64,000 nucleotides of DNA from Pegea sp. RAD2-039 (taxonomy: Eukaryota; Chordata; Thaliacea; Salpida; Salpidae), in NCBI GenBank assembly GCA_034620365.1, contig JAQGEQ010000165.1:186001-250000 (forward strand), in the 5' to 3' direction. Under the pieces are notes generated by a model, which was given only the letters and a program-made list of their open reading frames with translations, had not been told where the DNA came from and did not search any database. Shown piece by piece: positions 12,708 to 24,542 of this stretch. Position numbers and translations under genes: made by a program. The number at the start of each line of letters is the position of its first letter. The first letter of the stretch is position 1.

Positions 12708-15305
12708 ATGGGAGTATATTTCTTTTGTTTTGCTTTTCTGGTAAGTTGAACTATTTATTCATTATTAAATAATAAAATAAATTATTTAATTAATTTTTGC
12801 TAAAAGATTAGCCTAGAAATTTATCTTATATTTAGTGAATTTCATTAAACAGATGTTTTCTAGGTGCTTTTTTCAAATCATACATTTATCAGAGGTAAGT
12901 TTTTAGGAAGATTTGTTTGATAAAATGTCATAGATTTATGTAAAATGTGTCTAAAAAACTAATTTCTATTTTATATAGATTAATTGTAAACTCTGTCAAA
13001 TTATTTCCACTTTGGCTAGCTTTTAGTAAATATAATTTTCTTTTTTTAAATGCAGCGGATAATATTGAAGAAAGAAAAAGTAACTCAATAATATCAGTAG
13101 TAATAAAGGAAAATACTGCTCCTGGCACACGTTTTGAATTAGGAGTAAGTGAAGTTTGGAGTTTATTTTTTACTAAAACAATAAATTTCGATATAAAATA
13201 ATAAAAATATAGAAATAAGATTTCTTTTCCGATTATTATTTTCACAACCATAAAATGATTTTATAAAATGAAATCAAATACACAAATCTTCTACTTATGT
13301 TCAGATGATGCCCTATTCAGCGGACGATTATAAAATAGATGGTTATTTTGACCATCAAAGATTTGAGATAGAAAATAGATATCCATACATTATATTAGTA
13401 GTGAAAAAAACTCCTGACCACGAAGCGATGAGTTTTTTCAGTTTTAAAATGTTGTTTCTTGATAGTAGTGATACCATATTAAAAGACAAGTGGTCCGTTG
13501 TAATTGTTATAAGTGATGTTAATGATAATAAACCTGTCATAAATAAAAACTCATTATACGCCTCAGTAAACATAACTGCTCCAGAAGGTACATTTTATAT
13601 TTGTATATAATCTTTATTTTTAAGATATCATTTGTTCTTATTAAATAATCCTTTGCTTAAAGTATGACAATAAATTAACTTTTATTTGTTCTTTTAACTA
13701 ACAGTAAATTTCAGAAATAAGTTTTATGTGAAGAGATATTTTGTACCATTTGTTTGCAGGGACCATATTTCATACAATCCTTGGTTCTGATCCAGACTCT
13801 GATAGAGAACTTTCAAGCAAGATACGATTTTATAAAAAACCAAACTCAGAATTTCCTGAGGGATCACGTTTTTCTGTTTCAGAAACTGGAGATATCACAG
13901 TTAATAGCTCATTGTTGAAAGAAAAGAATGAAAATATAACCTTTAAAGTATTTGCTAGAGATATGGACGGCGCTATTGGTTAGTTATTGTGAACAACTTA
14001 ATAAATTCAAATAAAATATTTGTTCAAATTATGTTTTATAGATGGACTTCAGTCTGATCTTGCTACTGTAAATGTGATTCTTTCAGGAATAAAAGGCAAA
14101 GAAAATTGTTTAACTGTGAAGTATATTCTTGTTGGACTTCTTGGTAAGTTTTTCGGTTTTATTAAACTATCAGTTAATTAAACTTTAAAATTTTTTCCAG
14201 TTTTTTTTGTGACAACTCTCCAGTTGTCATTTCGAGAAAATTAAAATATCAATTTGGTAGTTACATGTTCTATCTACACAACAATTTGTTTTAAGCTGTT
14301 TTTCTCATAAAATACTTAAATCCTGTCCAAGTCTCAAACCCATAATTTGAACCAACTAAATTCTGATTTCATTCAAGTTACTGCCTCTAGTATTAGATTC
14401 TAACTTTTCAAACAAGCGATTTTATTCACTGATTTTTAAAGTCTTTTATGAGAAGAGACCTTGATTATAAAATGACAATTTGAACTGTGGTATTAACGTG
14501 TTGATTGTTTCAACTTTAATATTACTATCTAGAAGAAGTTGCTAAGTTTGTACAAGATCTAACTCGAATAAAAGTCTTTTATTTTCTTCATCTTAAAAAA
14601 ATTTCATCATCGATTTTTTTTCTAATTTTGTCTGAAATAACTTTACTAAAATATTTCAAGAAATACTTTCACAGATTTTAATTTGGTTTTAATAATTTTC
14701 AATCTCTAAGGACATTTTTTATCCATCTAATAAACAAAAACATTGCTCAGTGTTATTAATTCAAGCGCTTGAACTCGATAATTAGTTCTAAAAAATACCA
14801 AATATCGAAATTAAATCAAATAATATTAATTATAAGCTAAAAGTTTTTTTGAAATACTACTTTAAATCACAAATTTGATAAATTTTTTTAGCAGAAATTG
14901 TTATATTCTATAGTGAAGTTTCGATAAAAAACTAAATATTTGAAATCTTATAAAACAATTGATAATTGTTAACATCTGAATTGATGAGACAAAATGGTTA
15001 TTACATCTTATTTATTTGCAATCAATACGAAAAGTTTATTTTAAAACGTTTAAAAATTATTAAAAGTTAATTATTAAAAAATATAGAAAAGATAAGGACA
15101 ATAAACTTAACAATAAAATTCAAAAGTTTTCAACTAACTTTTACAAACAAGTTAGATAATATTTACATAAATTAATTCAACTGATTTTGTTTTTGTAGTT
15201 ACTATCGCTTTCTTGATTATTCTCAAAGGAATCAGAAGAATATTTAAAAAACCGAAAAGTTCTCCTCCTAATAAGAAGCTACATAAGTCGAAGAACCTTC
15301 AGTAA
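12708..15305 (+). CDS. mini-cadherin 2: two EC repeats, one transmembrane helix, extended basic tail
   Basis: Exons 12708..12740, 12864..12894, 13056..13144, 13305..13587, 13760..13978, 14042..14143 and 15199..15305 give 287 aa. Domain order is as in copy 1: signal sequence, EC1 ending DVNDNKP, EC2, transmembrane helix, short tail. Exon 3 has one more codon than copy 1 (EERKSNS). By hand count EC1 differs from copy 1 at about 10 of 95 residues of exon 4. In the last exon one A is missing (AATAAGAAG against AATAAAGAAG). The frame shifts, bypasses the copy-1 stop and gives a different Lys-rich end, NKKLHKSKNLQ. This could be a working variant or the start of decay. No catenin-binding motifs are present. 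It is probably a plasma-membrane protein; role unknown. Confidence 0.78.
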
Positions 15306-17827
15306 TCAAAAAGTTCTAATTTTTCGTCGAAAAACAAATTTTATCGTATTTTTATGTATTATTGATAAGAAATAAGTGGATTGTAGCTGTTGAAAACTAC
15401 CAAAGAAAGGTTTTGTAATTAGCCCAAATTTATTGAGTTTAAAGTTTTATTGTATACTTTTGTTGTTGAAAACTTGTCTCACATTTCTTCAATTATAAGA
15501 TGACTAATTATTCAATTCAACTTCAAATATTCTTATTTATTTACTGAAGTAAAAATGAGCCGAATATTAAAGAGAAATTTCTGTTTATCAGTAAAAACTT
15601 TAACGGATTATTATACATTTTTAATAGTTTTTACGTTTTAAGAAAAAAATTTTATATTAAAAGAATAAATTGAATTTAAGAAAGCAAATGACGTCTTTAT
15701 TGTTCTTCAAAACTCCTAGAACGCCTCAACAATAAAATTTAAAAGTTTTCAACTAACTTTTACAAACAAATATAATATAGAGAACAGCTTTGCTCTTTTA
15801 TAAACAACAGAAAGCACAAGGCTTAGAAAGTTATAGAAATTTTTCCTTGAGTTGCTTTGTTTGTTGAGAAGCTTTATTAGCAATCGTCTCAACAATCTAA
15901 TTATTCCTTTTCTTCTATGGTAAGTCTGGATGTCGCTGATATTACAAATTAGAGCTTGCATCACCTTATCTGATAGACATAGCTTTAAAATTGTAATTTA
16001 TAAAACAATAAAGTTTTGGTACAAAATGTATATCTAATTTTTGTAGTATAAACCAAATTCACATAAGATAAGTATTTTAAAATTGAATTAAGTTTTAAAA
16101 TATTACAATAAAAGAAATTAGTTTGAAATCGAAAAACTTTAGACAATTAATTTAATTATATTTTTCATAAGACTATTTTGTTAGTTTTTAAACCATAACT
16201 GAATTTGGTATTAAAGTTGTTGCTAAGTGATATCTTTAGCCAAAATTTTATTTTTACTTTTATTATTATTACTAATAAAATTATAAAATAAATATTTAAA
16301 TTATTTTTTTTTAAGATAGCGATTGGTTGTTTTAAAACTCAACTTACTAAAGAGAATTATTATGATTTCTTTATAATTTCTTTTAATGTTTTTGTTTATA
16401 ATCATTTAAAACTTAAAATCTTTTTAAAATTTACTTTGAACTTTTAAAAATAAATATTATTAAATGAAATTTTCTTGAATAAAACTAGAATTTATTTGCT
16501 AAATGATATAATAATTAGAAAAGAATAATTTCGAAAAATAACTTTTAAAGTTTAAATATTTTAAAGAAATTTCAAAAGATTGTTAAAGTATAAAAAATAC
16601 TTTGATTTTATAAAAAATCCTATTATTGAGTAAATGTGATTAATTATCAATTATACTACTAAAAAAAAACTATAAAAATGTAAAATAATTATATCAAGAA
16701 GTAATCTAGAAAAAATTTTTTATTTGAAAAATTCACAAAAATAGTTTTTAAATACTTATTTGACTTCAATCTAGTTAATTCTTTCCAGATGACTTAGAGG
16801 ATAATTTTTAGTTTGATAAAATAAGACCTCCTATAATATGATGAAAACAGAGATATTACATTTGGTCAGTAAATTCCTAAAAATTACAAATACTTCTAAA
16901 GATAGAAAATGAGTGAACATTTTTAAACTAATTCATACAGACAGATCCAGTTTTTGTTACTCCAAGGTTTATGCCTCTTATGAATGAGACAGAATTACCT
17001 CAGAATGTAACCACACGAAGAACAAAACTTCTAGAATAACCAATAACATATGTAATCATTTCTGTCCTTGCGGTTTAACAAGAACAATTTAAAAAAAAAT
17101 CAGATTTATTCATTCTTTAAAATAAATTGAAAAGCTTACTGTATTACAAAAATTTGTTGTCTCATCAAAAGACGATTTTATCGTCAAAGGACTTGATCTC
17201 TTGCGGCAGTACGTCAAAAATAGTAATTAAGAGTTACAAATAGAAATTTGAAATAAAACTTAGTTGAAGTAGAACAACAAAAGATATGAAAGCTTTTTAA
17301 ATAATAACTTCTAAGAAGTAAAAAACAGTTTTCAAAAAATCTAACATTGTTAAAACTTGTTTTATAAAGTATAAATGCTAAACATATTAAGTAGAAAAAT
17401 ACTTTTAAATCAAAACTCTTAAAATAATATTTATTTGCAAAAAAAATGGCTACTTAATAAATTTTATGGTCATTTAGAGTTTAACTGATTTTTAAAAATA
17501 CAAAAAAGTATTTTGTTGCTAAGTAATTAATAACAATCAATAACTACTTATAATTAAATCTTTATCTCCAATACATTTATTTTATAAAATTCTACAATTT
17601 TATATCAATTCAAGTTAACTAATTTTTAATAAGAATAAACTAAAACATTTGTTTCTGAACCGTTTTAACTAAATAAGTTATAAATAATTATAAATTATAA
17701 GCATGTATTGATTAAAACACTAACAAGAAAAACAGTTAATTCAATTTTTTTTTGTTTTTTAAAGATTTATTTTGTCTTTAATTAGTAATTTTTAAAAAAT
17801 TATTGTAAATTTAAGTGTTGCACGAAA
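15306..17827. other. 3' region of mini-cadherin 2 and spacer to copy 3
   Basis: AT-rich spacer. At 16971-17039 it holds the transmembrane-cassette exon in its full 5' context, but GAA TAA interrupts it at 17037-17039 (the intact copies have GAA GAA). The exon is therefore dead here. Nothing else coding is supported. Confidence 0.6.
16971..17039 (+). pseudogene. transmembrane-cassette exon with a premature stop (unit 2)
   Basis: The reading frame MPLMNETELPQNV continues 22 codons and ends at TAA 17037-17039, a single G-to-T change from the intact exon at 24259. The sequence then breaks at the unit 2/3 junction without the hydrophobic helix. Confidence 0.6.
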
Positions 17828-20800
17828 ATGGGAGTATATTTCTTTTGTTTTGCTTTTCTGGTAAGTTGAACTATTTATTCATTATTAAATAATAAAATAA
17901 ATTATTTAATTAATTTTTGCTAAAAGATTAGCCTAGAAATTTATCTTATATTTAGTGAATTTCATTAAACAGATGTTTTCTAGGTGCTTTTTTCAAATCA
18001 TACATTTATCAGAGGTAAGTTTTTAGGTAGATTTGTTTGATAAAATGTCATAGATTTATGTAAAATGTGTCTAAAAAACTAATTTCTATTTTATATAGAT
18101 TAATTGTAAACTCTGTCAAATTATTTCTAGTTTGGCTAGCTTTTAGTAAATATAATTTTCTTTTTTTAAATGCAGCGGATAATATTGAAGGAAGAAAAAG
18201 TAACTCAATAATGACAGTAGTAATAAAGGAAAATACTGCTCCTGGCACACGTTTTGAAGTAGGAGTAAGTGAAGTTTGGAGTTTATTTTTTACTAAAACA
18301 ATAAATTTCGATATAAAATAATAAAAATATAGAAATAAGATTTCTTTTCCGATTATTATTTTCACAACCATAAAATGATTTTATAAAATGAAATCAAATT
18401 CACAAATCTTCTACTTATGTTCAGATAATGCCCAAATCAGCGGACAATTTTAAAATAGATGGTTTTTTTGACCGTTATAGATTTGTGATGGAAATTAGAT
18501 CTACAATCGTTATGTTAAGAGTGAAAAGAGCTCCTGACCACGAAGTGATGAACTTGTTTAATTTTACCATGTGGTTCTTTAATGATAGTGGTACCATATT
18601 ACCAGATGAGTGGTCCGTTTTTGTTGTTATAAGTGATGTTAATGATAATAAACCTGTCATAAATAAAAACTCATTAGAGGCCTCAGTAAAGGTAACTGCT
18701 CCAGAAGGTACATTTTATATTCTTGTATATAATCTTTATTTTTAAGATATCATTTGTTCTTATTAAATAATCCTTTGCTTAAAGTATGACAATAAATTAA
18801 CTTTTATTTGTTCTTTTAACTAACAGTAAATTTCAGAAATAAGTTTTATGTGAAGAGATATTTTGTACCATTTGTTTGCAGGGACCATATTTCATACAAT
18901 CCTTGGTTCTGATCCAGACTCTGATAGAGAACTTTCAAGCAAGATACGATTTTATAAAGAACCAAACTCAGAATTTCCTGAGGGATCACGTTTTTCTGTT
19001 TCAGAAACTGGAGATATCACAGTTAGTAGCTCATTGTTGAAAGAAAAGAATGGAAATATAACCTTTAAAGTATTTGCTAGAGATATGGACGGCGCTATTG
19101 GTTAGTTATTGTGAACAACTTAATAAATTCAAATAAAATATTTGTTCAAATTATGTTTTATAGATGGACTTCAGTCTGATCTTGCTACTGTAAATGTGAT
19201 TTTTTTAGGAATAAAAAGCAAAGGAAATTGTTTAATTATGAAGTACATTCTTGTTGGACTTCTTGGTAAGTTTTTTGGTTTTATTTATTTATTATAATAA
19301 ATGCGAAGGAAGGTACCTGAAGAGAGCACTTCTCGCTAACACACATTCTCACAAATAACATCTATTAAGTTAGAAATATAGAAAGTAAAATATGTAACAC
19401 ATGGTATTTCGATACCACTAAAAGCATATAACAGTGAACAATTACATAGAATGCTAATAGTATAAAAAATAGAAAAAAATCACAGTTTAGAAATGACAAT
19501 GTTGGCAATATTATAACGCTTCAACTTCTGCTTGAACAATGCGAGTGACTTCGACATGGCAATATCTGATGGCAGCTGATTCCATGTATTAATTGTACGG
19601 TATGAGAAAAAAATTGCTCTGACCAATGTACCAGGTGATATAGGCTTATTAAGATGTAATGTGTGTCATCTGAGCTGATATAACATGAAGGAAGGACTAA
19701 TGGAAAAGAAATCATCAAACTGAATGTCAATTAAAATGTGGATAATTTTAAAAATAAGAATTAAGTCGTATTTAATCCGTCGGATTTCCAAAGTATCTAA
19801 ATTGAAGAAACTGAGACGATGTTTATAAATATCATATTTAATATTTGGTTTCCTGCATACTAATCTTGTATATGTGGCTTGAACAGATTCAATTTTTTTG
19901 ATATCACTAACTTGATATGGCATCATGCACTAACATTGTATTCAAGAATTGGACGTACGTATAATTTGAAAAGATTGATAAAAAAGCATGGGTCTTTAGA
20001 ATTAAAGGTCTTTATAATAAGGAAGACAAGTTTGATTGATTTTCCAAAGATTTTGGAAACATAATTGCGCCATTTAAAGTCAGATGATAGAGTAATGCCA
20101 AGGTTTAGGACCGAAGATACTAGTTGAATAATAAATCCATTGATGGAGTATTGGTTTAAGGGATTTGCAGCTGGTTTACGAGAAAAAGTTATAAGTTCAG
20201 ACTTTGTGGGCTGGATTCTGAGCTGCCAATTCGTAGACCAGTTTTCTACAATGTGTAGTGCAGTTTGAAGTTTTGAAGGATTACAAGATAATAGCTTGAT
20301 ATCATCTACAAACAAACACTCTGACATCATCTACTGCTACTAATCTTCTGATGAGGTCTTCGATGAAAATTAAAAAGAGAAGGGGACCCAGAACAAAACT
20401 CTGAGGAACACCACTAGTGACTTGATTAGGAGTAGTTAAAGATCTTTCTACACGAGTTTGTTGGGTTCTACCTGATAAGTAATCTTCAATCCACCGTAGG
20501 ATAAAGCTGTTGATGTTTAAGTTTTTCAATACAGTAACGAGCTTAGTGTGTGGGACAGAATCAAACGCTTTAGCGAAACTGAGATATATGATGTCACAGG
20601 GAGTGTTACTTTCATAATGGGCTGTAAGCTCATTAAGAAAAGTGAGATGTTGAGTCAGGGAAGATCTCCGTTTCACAAAGCCATGTTGGACATCAGATAT
20701 TAGATGATGCTCCGTCAAATGACTGGTCATATGACTGTGAATGATGTGTTCTTGAGCTCTGCAGATAACGGAAGTCAGCGAAACTGGTTTGTAGTTAAGT

Positions 20801-22571
20801 GCAGTTTTTCTGGGACCCTTCTTATAAATTGGAGTAATATAAGCATTCTTCCAAATTTGGATATGAATAAAGAAGAAGTAGTTTTTCTTAAAAACAAAGC
20901 TGGGATCTGATCTGGGGTGTTGGAAACTGATGATTGTAAAAAAAAAACAGTCTTAGATACCATATTGACCGTTATGTCAAGATCTACCATCTTAGAGACA
21001 TTTGTAAAAATATCGAAGTAGGAGAGAGAAGGAGTATTGCCATCATCGGTTATAAAAACGCTATTAAATTGATTGTTTAGCAATTCAGCTTTATTTTCTG
21101 GTTCCATCACACGCTGGTTATCAAGCAAGGGAAGTATTTGAGATCTCGCCTTAAGCTTGTGGTTTAAGAAACCCAAAAATATTTTCTTGCTAGGTGAAGA
21201 TAAAACTGCACTTTCTCTTCCTAAATTTAAATTATAAATATATTTTTCTTGTGGAAATTAGAAATATATTTCTTGTAAACTATACAAAGATCTTTTTACA
21301 GAGATTTGATGGAAGAGTCTGCTTTAGTTTGTTTGTATAGGAGGTTTCTTAAATGTTGTAAATTCTTTAAATTTTTGGGCAAATGTGGTTTTTTGTTGGC
21401 TCTATAAAAAGGAATGAATTTTTTATTGACTCTTTAACGATGTTATTAAACTATCAGTTAATTAAACTTTAAAATTTTTTCCAGTTTTTTTTGTGACAAC
21501 TCTCCACTTGTCATTTTGAGAAAATTAAAATATCAATTTGGTAGTTACATGTTCTATCTACACAACAATTTGTTTTAAGCTGTTTTTCTCATAAAATACT
21601 TAAATCCTGTCCAAGTCTCAAACCCATAATTTGAACCAACTAAATTCTGATTTCATTCAAGTTACTGCCTCTAGTATTAGATTCTAACTTTTCAAACAAG
21701 CGATTTTATTCACTGATTTTTAAAGTCTTTTATGAGAAGAGACCTTGATTATAAAATGACAATTTGAACTGTGGTATTAACGTGTTGATTGTTTCAACTT
21801 TAATATTACTATCTAGAAGAAGTTGCTAACTTTGTACAAGATCTAGCTCGAATAAAAGTCTTTTATTTTCTTCATCTTAAAAAAATTTCATCATCGATTT
21901 TTTTTCTAATTTTGTCTGAAATAACTTTACTAAAATATTTCAAGAAATACTTTCACAGATTTTAATTTGATTTTAATAATTTTCAATCTCTAAGGACATT
22001 TTTTATCCATCTAATAAACAAAAACATTGCTCAGTGTTCTTAATTCAAGCGCTTGAACTCGATAATTAGTTCTAAAAAATACCAAATATCGAAATTAAAT
22101 CAAATAATATTAATTATAAGCTAAAAGTTTTTTTGAAATACTACTTTAAATCACAAATTTGATAAATTTTTTTAGCAGAAATTGTTATATTCTAAAGTGA
22201 AGTTTCGATAAAAAACTAAATATTTGAAATCTTATAAAACAATTGATAATTGTTAACATCTGAATTGATGAGACAAAATGGTTATTACATCTTATTTATT
22301 TGCAATCAATACGAAAAGTTTATTTTAAAACGTTTAAAAATTATTAAAAGTTAATTATTAAAAAATATAGAAAAGATAAGGACAATAAACTTAACAATAA
22401 AATTCAAAAGTTTTCAACTAACTTTTACAAACAAGTTAGATAATATTTACATAAACTAATTCAACTGATTTTGTTTTTGTAGTTACTATCGCTTTGTTGA
22501 TTATTCTCAAAGGAATCAGAAGAATATTTAAAAAACCGGAAAGTTCTCCTCCTAATAAAGAAGCTACATAA
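17828..22571 (+). CDS. mini-cadherin 3 with a strongly diverged EC1 exon
   Basis: Exons 17828..17860, 17984..18014, 18176..18264, 18425..18707, 18882..19100, 19164..19265 and 22483..22571 give 281 aa. Architecture is as copy 1: signal, EC1 (DVNDNKP end), EC2, KGNC stretch, helix, basic tail ending at the copy-1 type TAA. Exon 4, which encodes most of EC1, differs from copy 1 at about 33 of 95 residues by hand count, whereas exon 5 (EC2) differs at about 3 of 73 and the flanking introns are almost identical. Changes are often radical (for example Tyr to Glu, Lys to Pro, Leu to Trp), yet the frame and the calcium-site motif DVNDN are intact. A LINE lengthens intron 6 to 3.2 kb. The tail exon might alternatively be replaced by the cassette at 24233-24542. 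Confidence 0.78.
19290..21432 (-). mobile_element. decayed LINE (Jockey/CR1-like non-LTR retrotransposon) in intron 6
   Basis: This block is absent from units 1 and 2 at the same intron position. On the minus strand four overlapping open segments in shifting frames (20775-21176, 20302-20730, 19923-20330, 19666-19926) show reverse transcriptase. They carry FAKAFDSVPH, GVPQSFVLGP (family GVPQGSVLGP) and VDD in place of YADD, then the C-terminal region. The 3' end lies at the left in TTTATT-type repeats, as for (TAAA)n-tailed LINEs. TTATT flanks both sides and may be a short target duplication. It is 5'-truncated and frameshifted, so dead; it lies antisense to the host gene. Confidence 0.85.
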
Positions 22572-24232
22572 GTCGAAGAACCTTCAGTAATCAAAAAGTT
22601 CTAATTTTTCGTCGAAAAACAAATGTTATCGTATTTTTATGTATTATTGATAAGAAATAAGTGGATTGTAGCTGTTGAAAACTACCAAAGAAAGGTTTTG
22701 TAATTAGCCCAAATTTATTGAGTTTAAAGTTTTATTGTATACTTTTGTTGTTGAAAACTTGTCTCACATTTCTTCAATTATAAGATGACTAATTATTCAA
22801 TTCAACTTCAAATATTCTTATTTATTTACTGAAGTAAAAATGAGCCGAATATTAAAGAGAAATTTCTGTTTATCAGTAAAAACTTTAACGGATTATTATA
22901 CATTTTTAATAGTTTTTACGTTTTAAGAAAAAAATTATATATTAAAAGAATAAATTGAATTTAAGAAAGCAAATGACGTCTTTATTGTTCTTCAAAACTC
23001 CTAGAACGCCTCAACAATAAAATTTAAAAGTTTTCAACTAACTTTTACAAACAAATATAATATAGAGAACAGCTTTGCTCTTTTATAAACAACAGAAAGC
23101 ACAAGGTTTAGAAAGTTATAGAAATTTTTCCTTGAGTTGCTTTGTTTGTTGAGAAGCTTTATTAGCAATCGTCTCAACAATCTAATTATTCCTTTTCTTC
23201 TATGGTATGTCTGGATGTCGCTGATATTACAAATTAGAGCTTGCATCACCTTATCTGATAGACATAGCTTTAAAATTGTAATTTATAAAACAATAAAGTT
23301 TTGGTACAAAATGTATATCTAATTTTTGTAGTATAAACCAAATTCACATAAGATAAGTATTTTAAAATTGAATTAAGTTTTAAAATATTACAATAAAAGA
23401 AATTAGTTTGAAATCGAAAAACTTTAGACAATTAATTTAATTATATTTTTCATAAGACTATTTTGTTAGTTTTTAAACCATAACTGAATTTGGTATTAAA
23501 GTTGTTGCTAAGTGATATCTTTAGCCAAAATTTTATTTTTACTTTTATTATTATTACTAATAAAATTATAAAATAAATATTTAAATTATTTTTTTTTAAG
23601 ATAGCGATTGGTTGTTTTAAAACTCAACTTACTAAAGAGAATTATTATGATTTCTTTATAATTTCTTTTAATGTTTTTGTTTATAATCATTTAAAACTTA
23701 AAATCTTTTTAAAATTTACTTTGAACTTTTAAAAATAAATATTATTAAATGAAATTTTCTTGAATAAAACTAGAATTTATTTGCTAAATGATATAATAAT
23801 TAGAAAAGAATATTTTCGAAAAATAACTTTTAAAATTTAAATATTTTAAAGAAATTTCAAAAGATTGTTAAAGTATAAAAAATACTTTGATTTTATAAAA
23901 AATCCTATTATTGAGTAAATGTGATTAATTATCAATTATATTACTAAAAAAAAAACTATAAAAATGTAAAATAATTATATCAAGAAGTAATCTAGTAAAA
24001 ATTTTTTATTTGAAAAATTCACAAAAATAGTTTTTATAAATACTTATTTGACATCAATCTAGTTAATTCTTTCCAGATGACTTAGAGGATAATTTTTAGT
24101 TTGATAAAATAAGACCTCCTATAATATGATGAAAACAGAGATATTACATTTGGTCAGTAAATTCCTAAAAATTACAAATACTTCTAAAGATAGAAAATGA
24201 GTGAACATTTTTTAACTAATTCATACAGACAG
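22572..24232. other. 3' region of mini-cadherin 3
   Basis: AT-rich 3' UTR/spacer shared with the other units, including the block of about 618 bp missing from unit 1. It ends at the pyrimidine-poor acceptor of the transmembrane-cassette exon. Confidence 0.55.
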
Positions 24233-24258
24233 ATCCAGTTTTTGTTACCCCAAGGTTT

Positions 24259-24542
24259 ATGCCTCTTATGAATGAGACAGAATTACCTCAGAATGTAACC
24301 ACACGAAGAACAACACTTCTAGAAGAACCAATAACATATGTAATAATTTCTGCCGGTATTGTTCTTTTAATAAGTAAGTTAGATAATATCTACATAAAAT
24401 AATTCAAGTTGATGTTCTTCTTGTAGTTGTTGTTATCGCTGTCTTGAATATTTTCTACCGATTCAGAAAAAAAGTAAAAAAACCGGCAAGTTTTTCTGCT
24501 AGTAAAGAAGCTACACAAGCTGAAGAGCCTTCAGTAATCTGA
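24259..24542 (+). CDS. transmembrane/tail cassette A (two exons), orphan or alternative 3' end of mini-cadherin 3
   Basis: Exons 24259..24373 and 24427..24542 read 76 aa from MPLMNETELPQNV to a stop at 24540-24542. A Thr/Glu-rich stretch leads into a helix (about 27-49, IISAGIVLLIIVVIAV) and a basic tail, YRFRKKVKK, ending EEPSVI. The second exon is homologous to mini-cadherin exon 7 but lacks the early TAA, so the tail is longer. If spliced through an acceptor at 24232, the frame runs on as DPVFVTPRF, which looks like the first strand of a cadherin repeat and has the phase (1) of exons 5 and 6. It may thus be an alternative 3' end. As a standalone gene it would have no signal peptide. The expression unit is unproven. 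Confidence 0.45.

Larger units (their letters stand above)
11958..17078 (+). repeat. tandem unit 2 of the mini-cadherin array (5.1 kb)
   Basis: This is collinear with units 1 and 3 and near-identical over introns and spacers. It retains the roughly 618-bp block deleted from unit 1. It carries mini-cadherin 2 and an inactivated copy of the transmembrane-cassette exon. Confidence 0.85.
17079..24350 (+). repeat. tandem unit 3 of the mini-cadherin array (7.3 kb with LINE)
   Basis: This is collinear with units 1 and 2 but enlarged by the LINE at 19290-21432 in intron 6. At its 3' end the transmembrane-cassette exon is intact and continues into a tail exon, unlike in units 1 and 2. It is therefore probably closest to the ancestral 3' structure. 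Confidence 0.8.

Noticed and set aside
20704..20910. Plus-strand open frame within the LINE
   Set aside because: It is the antisense shadow of the reverse transcriptase frame.
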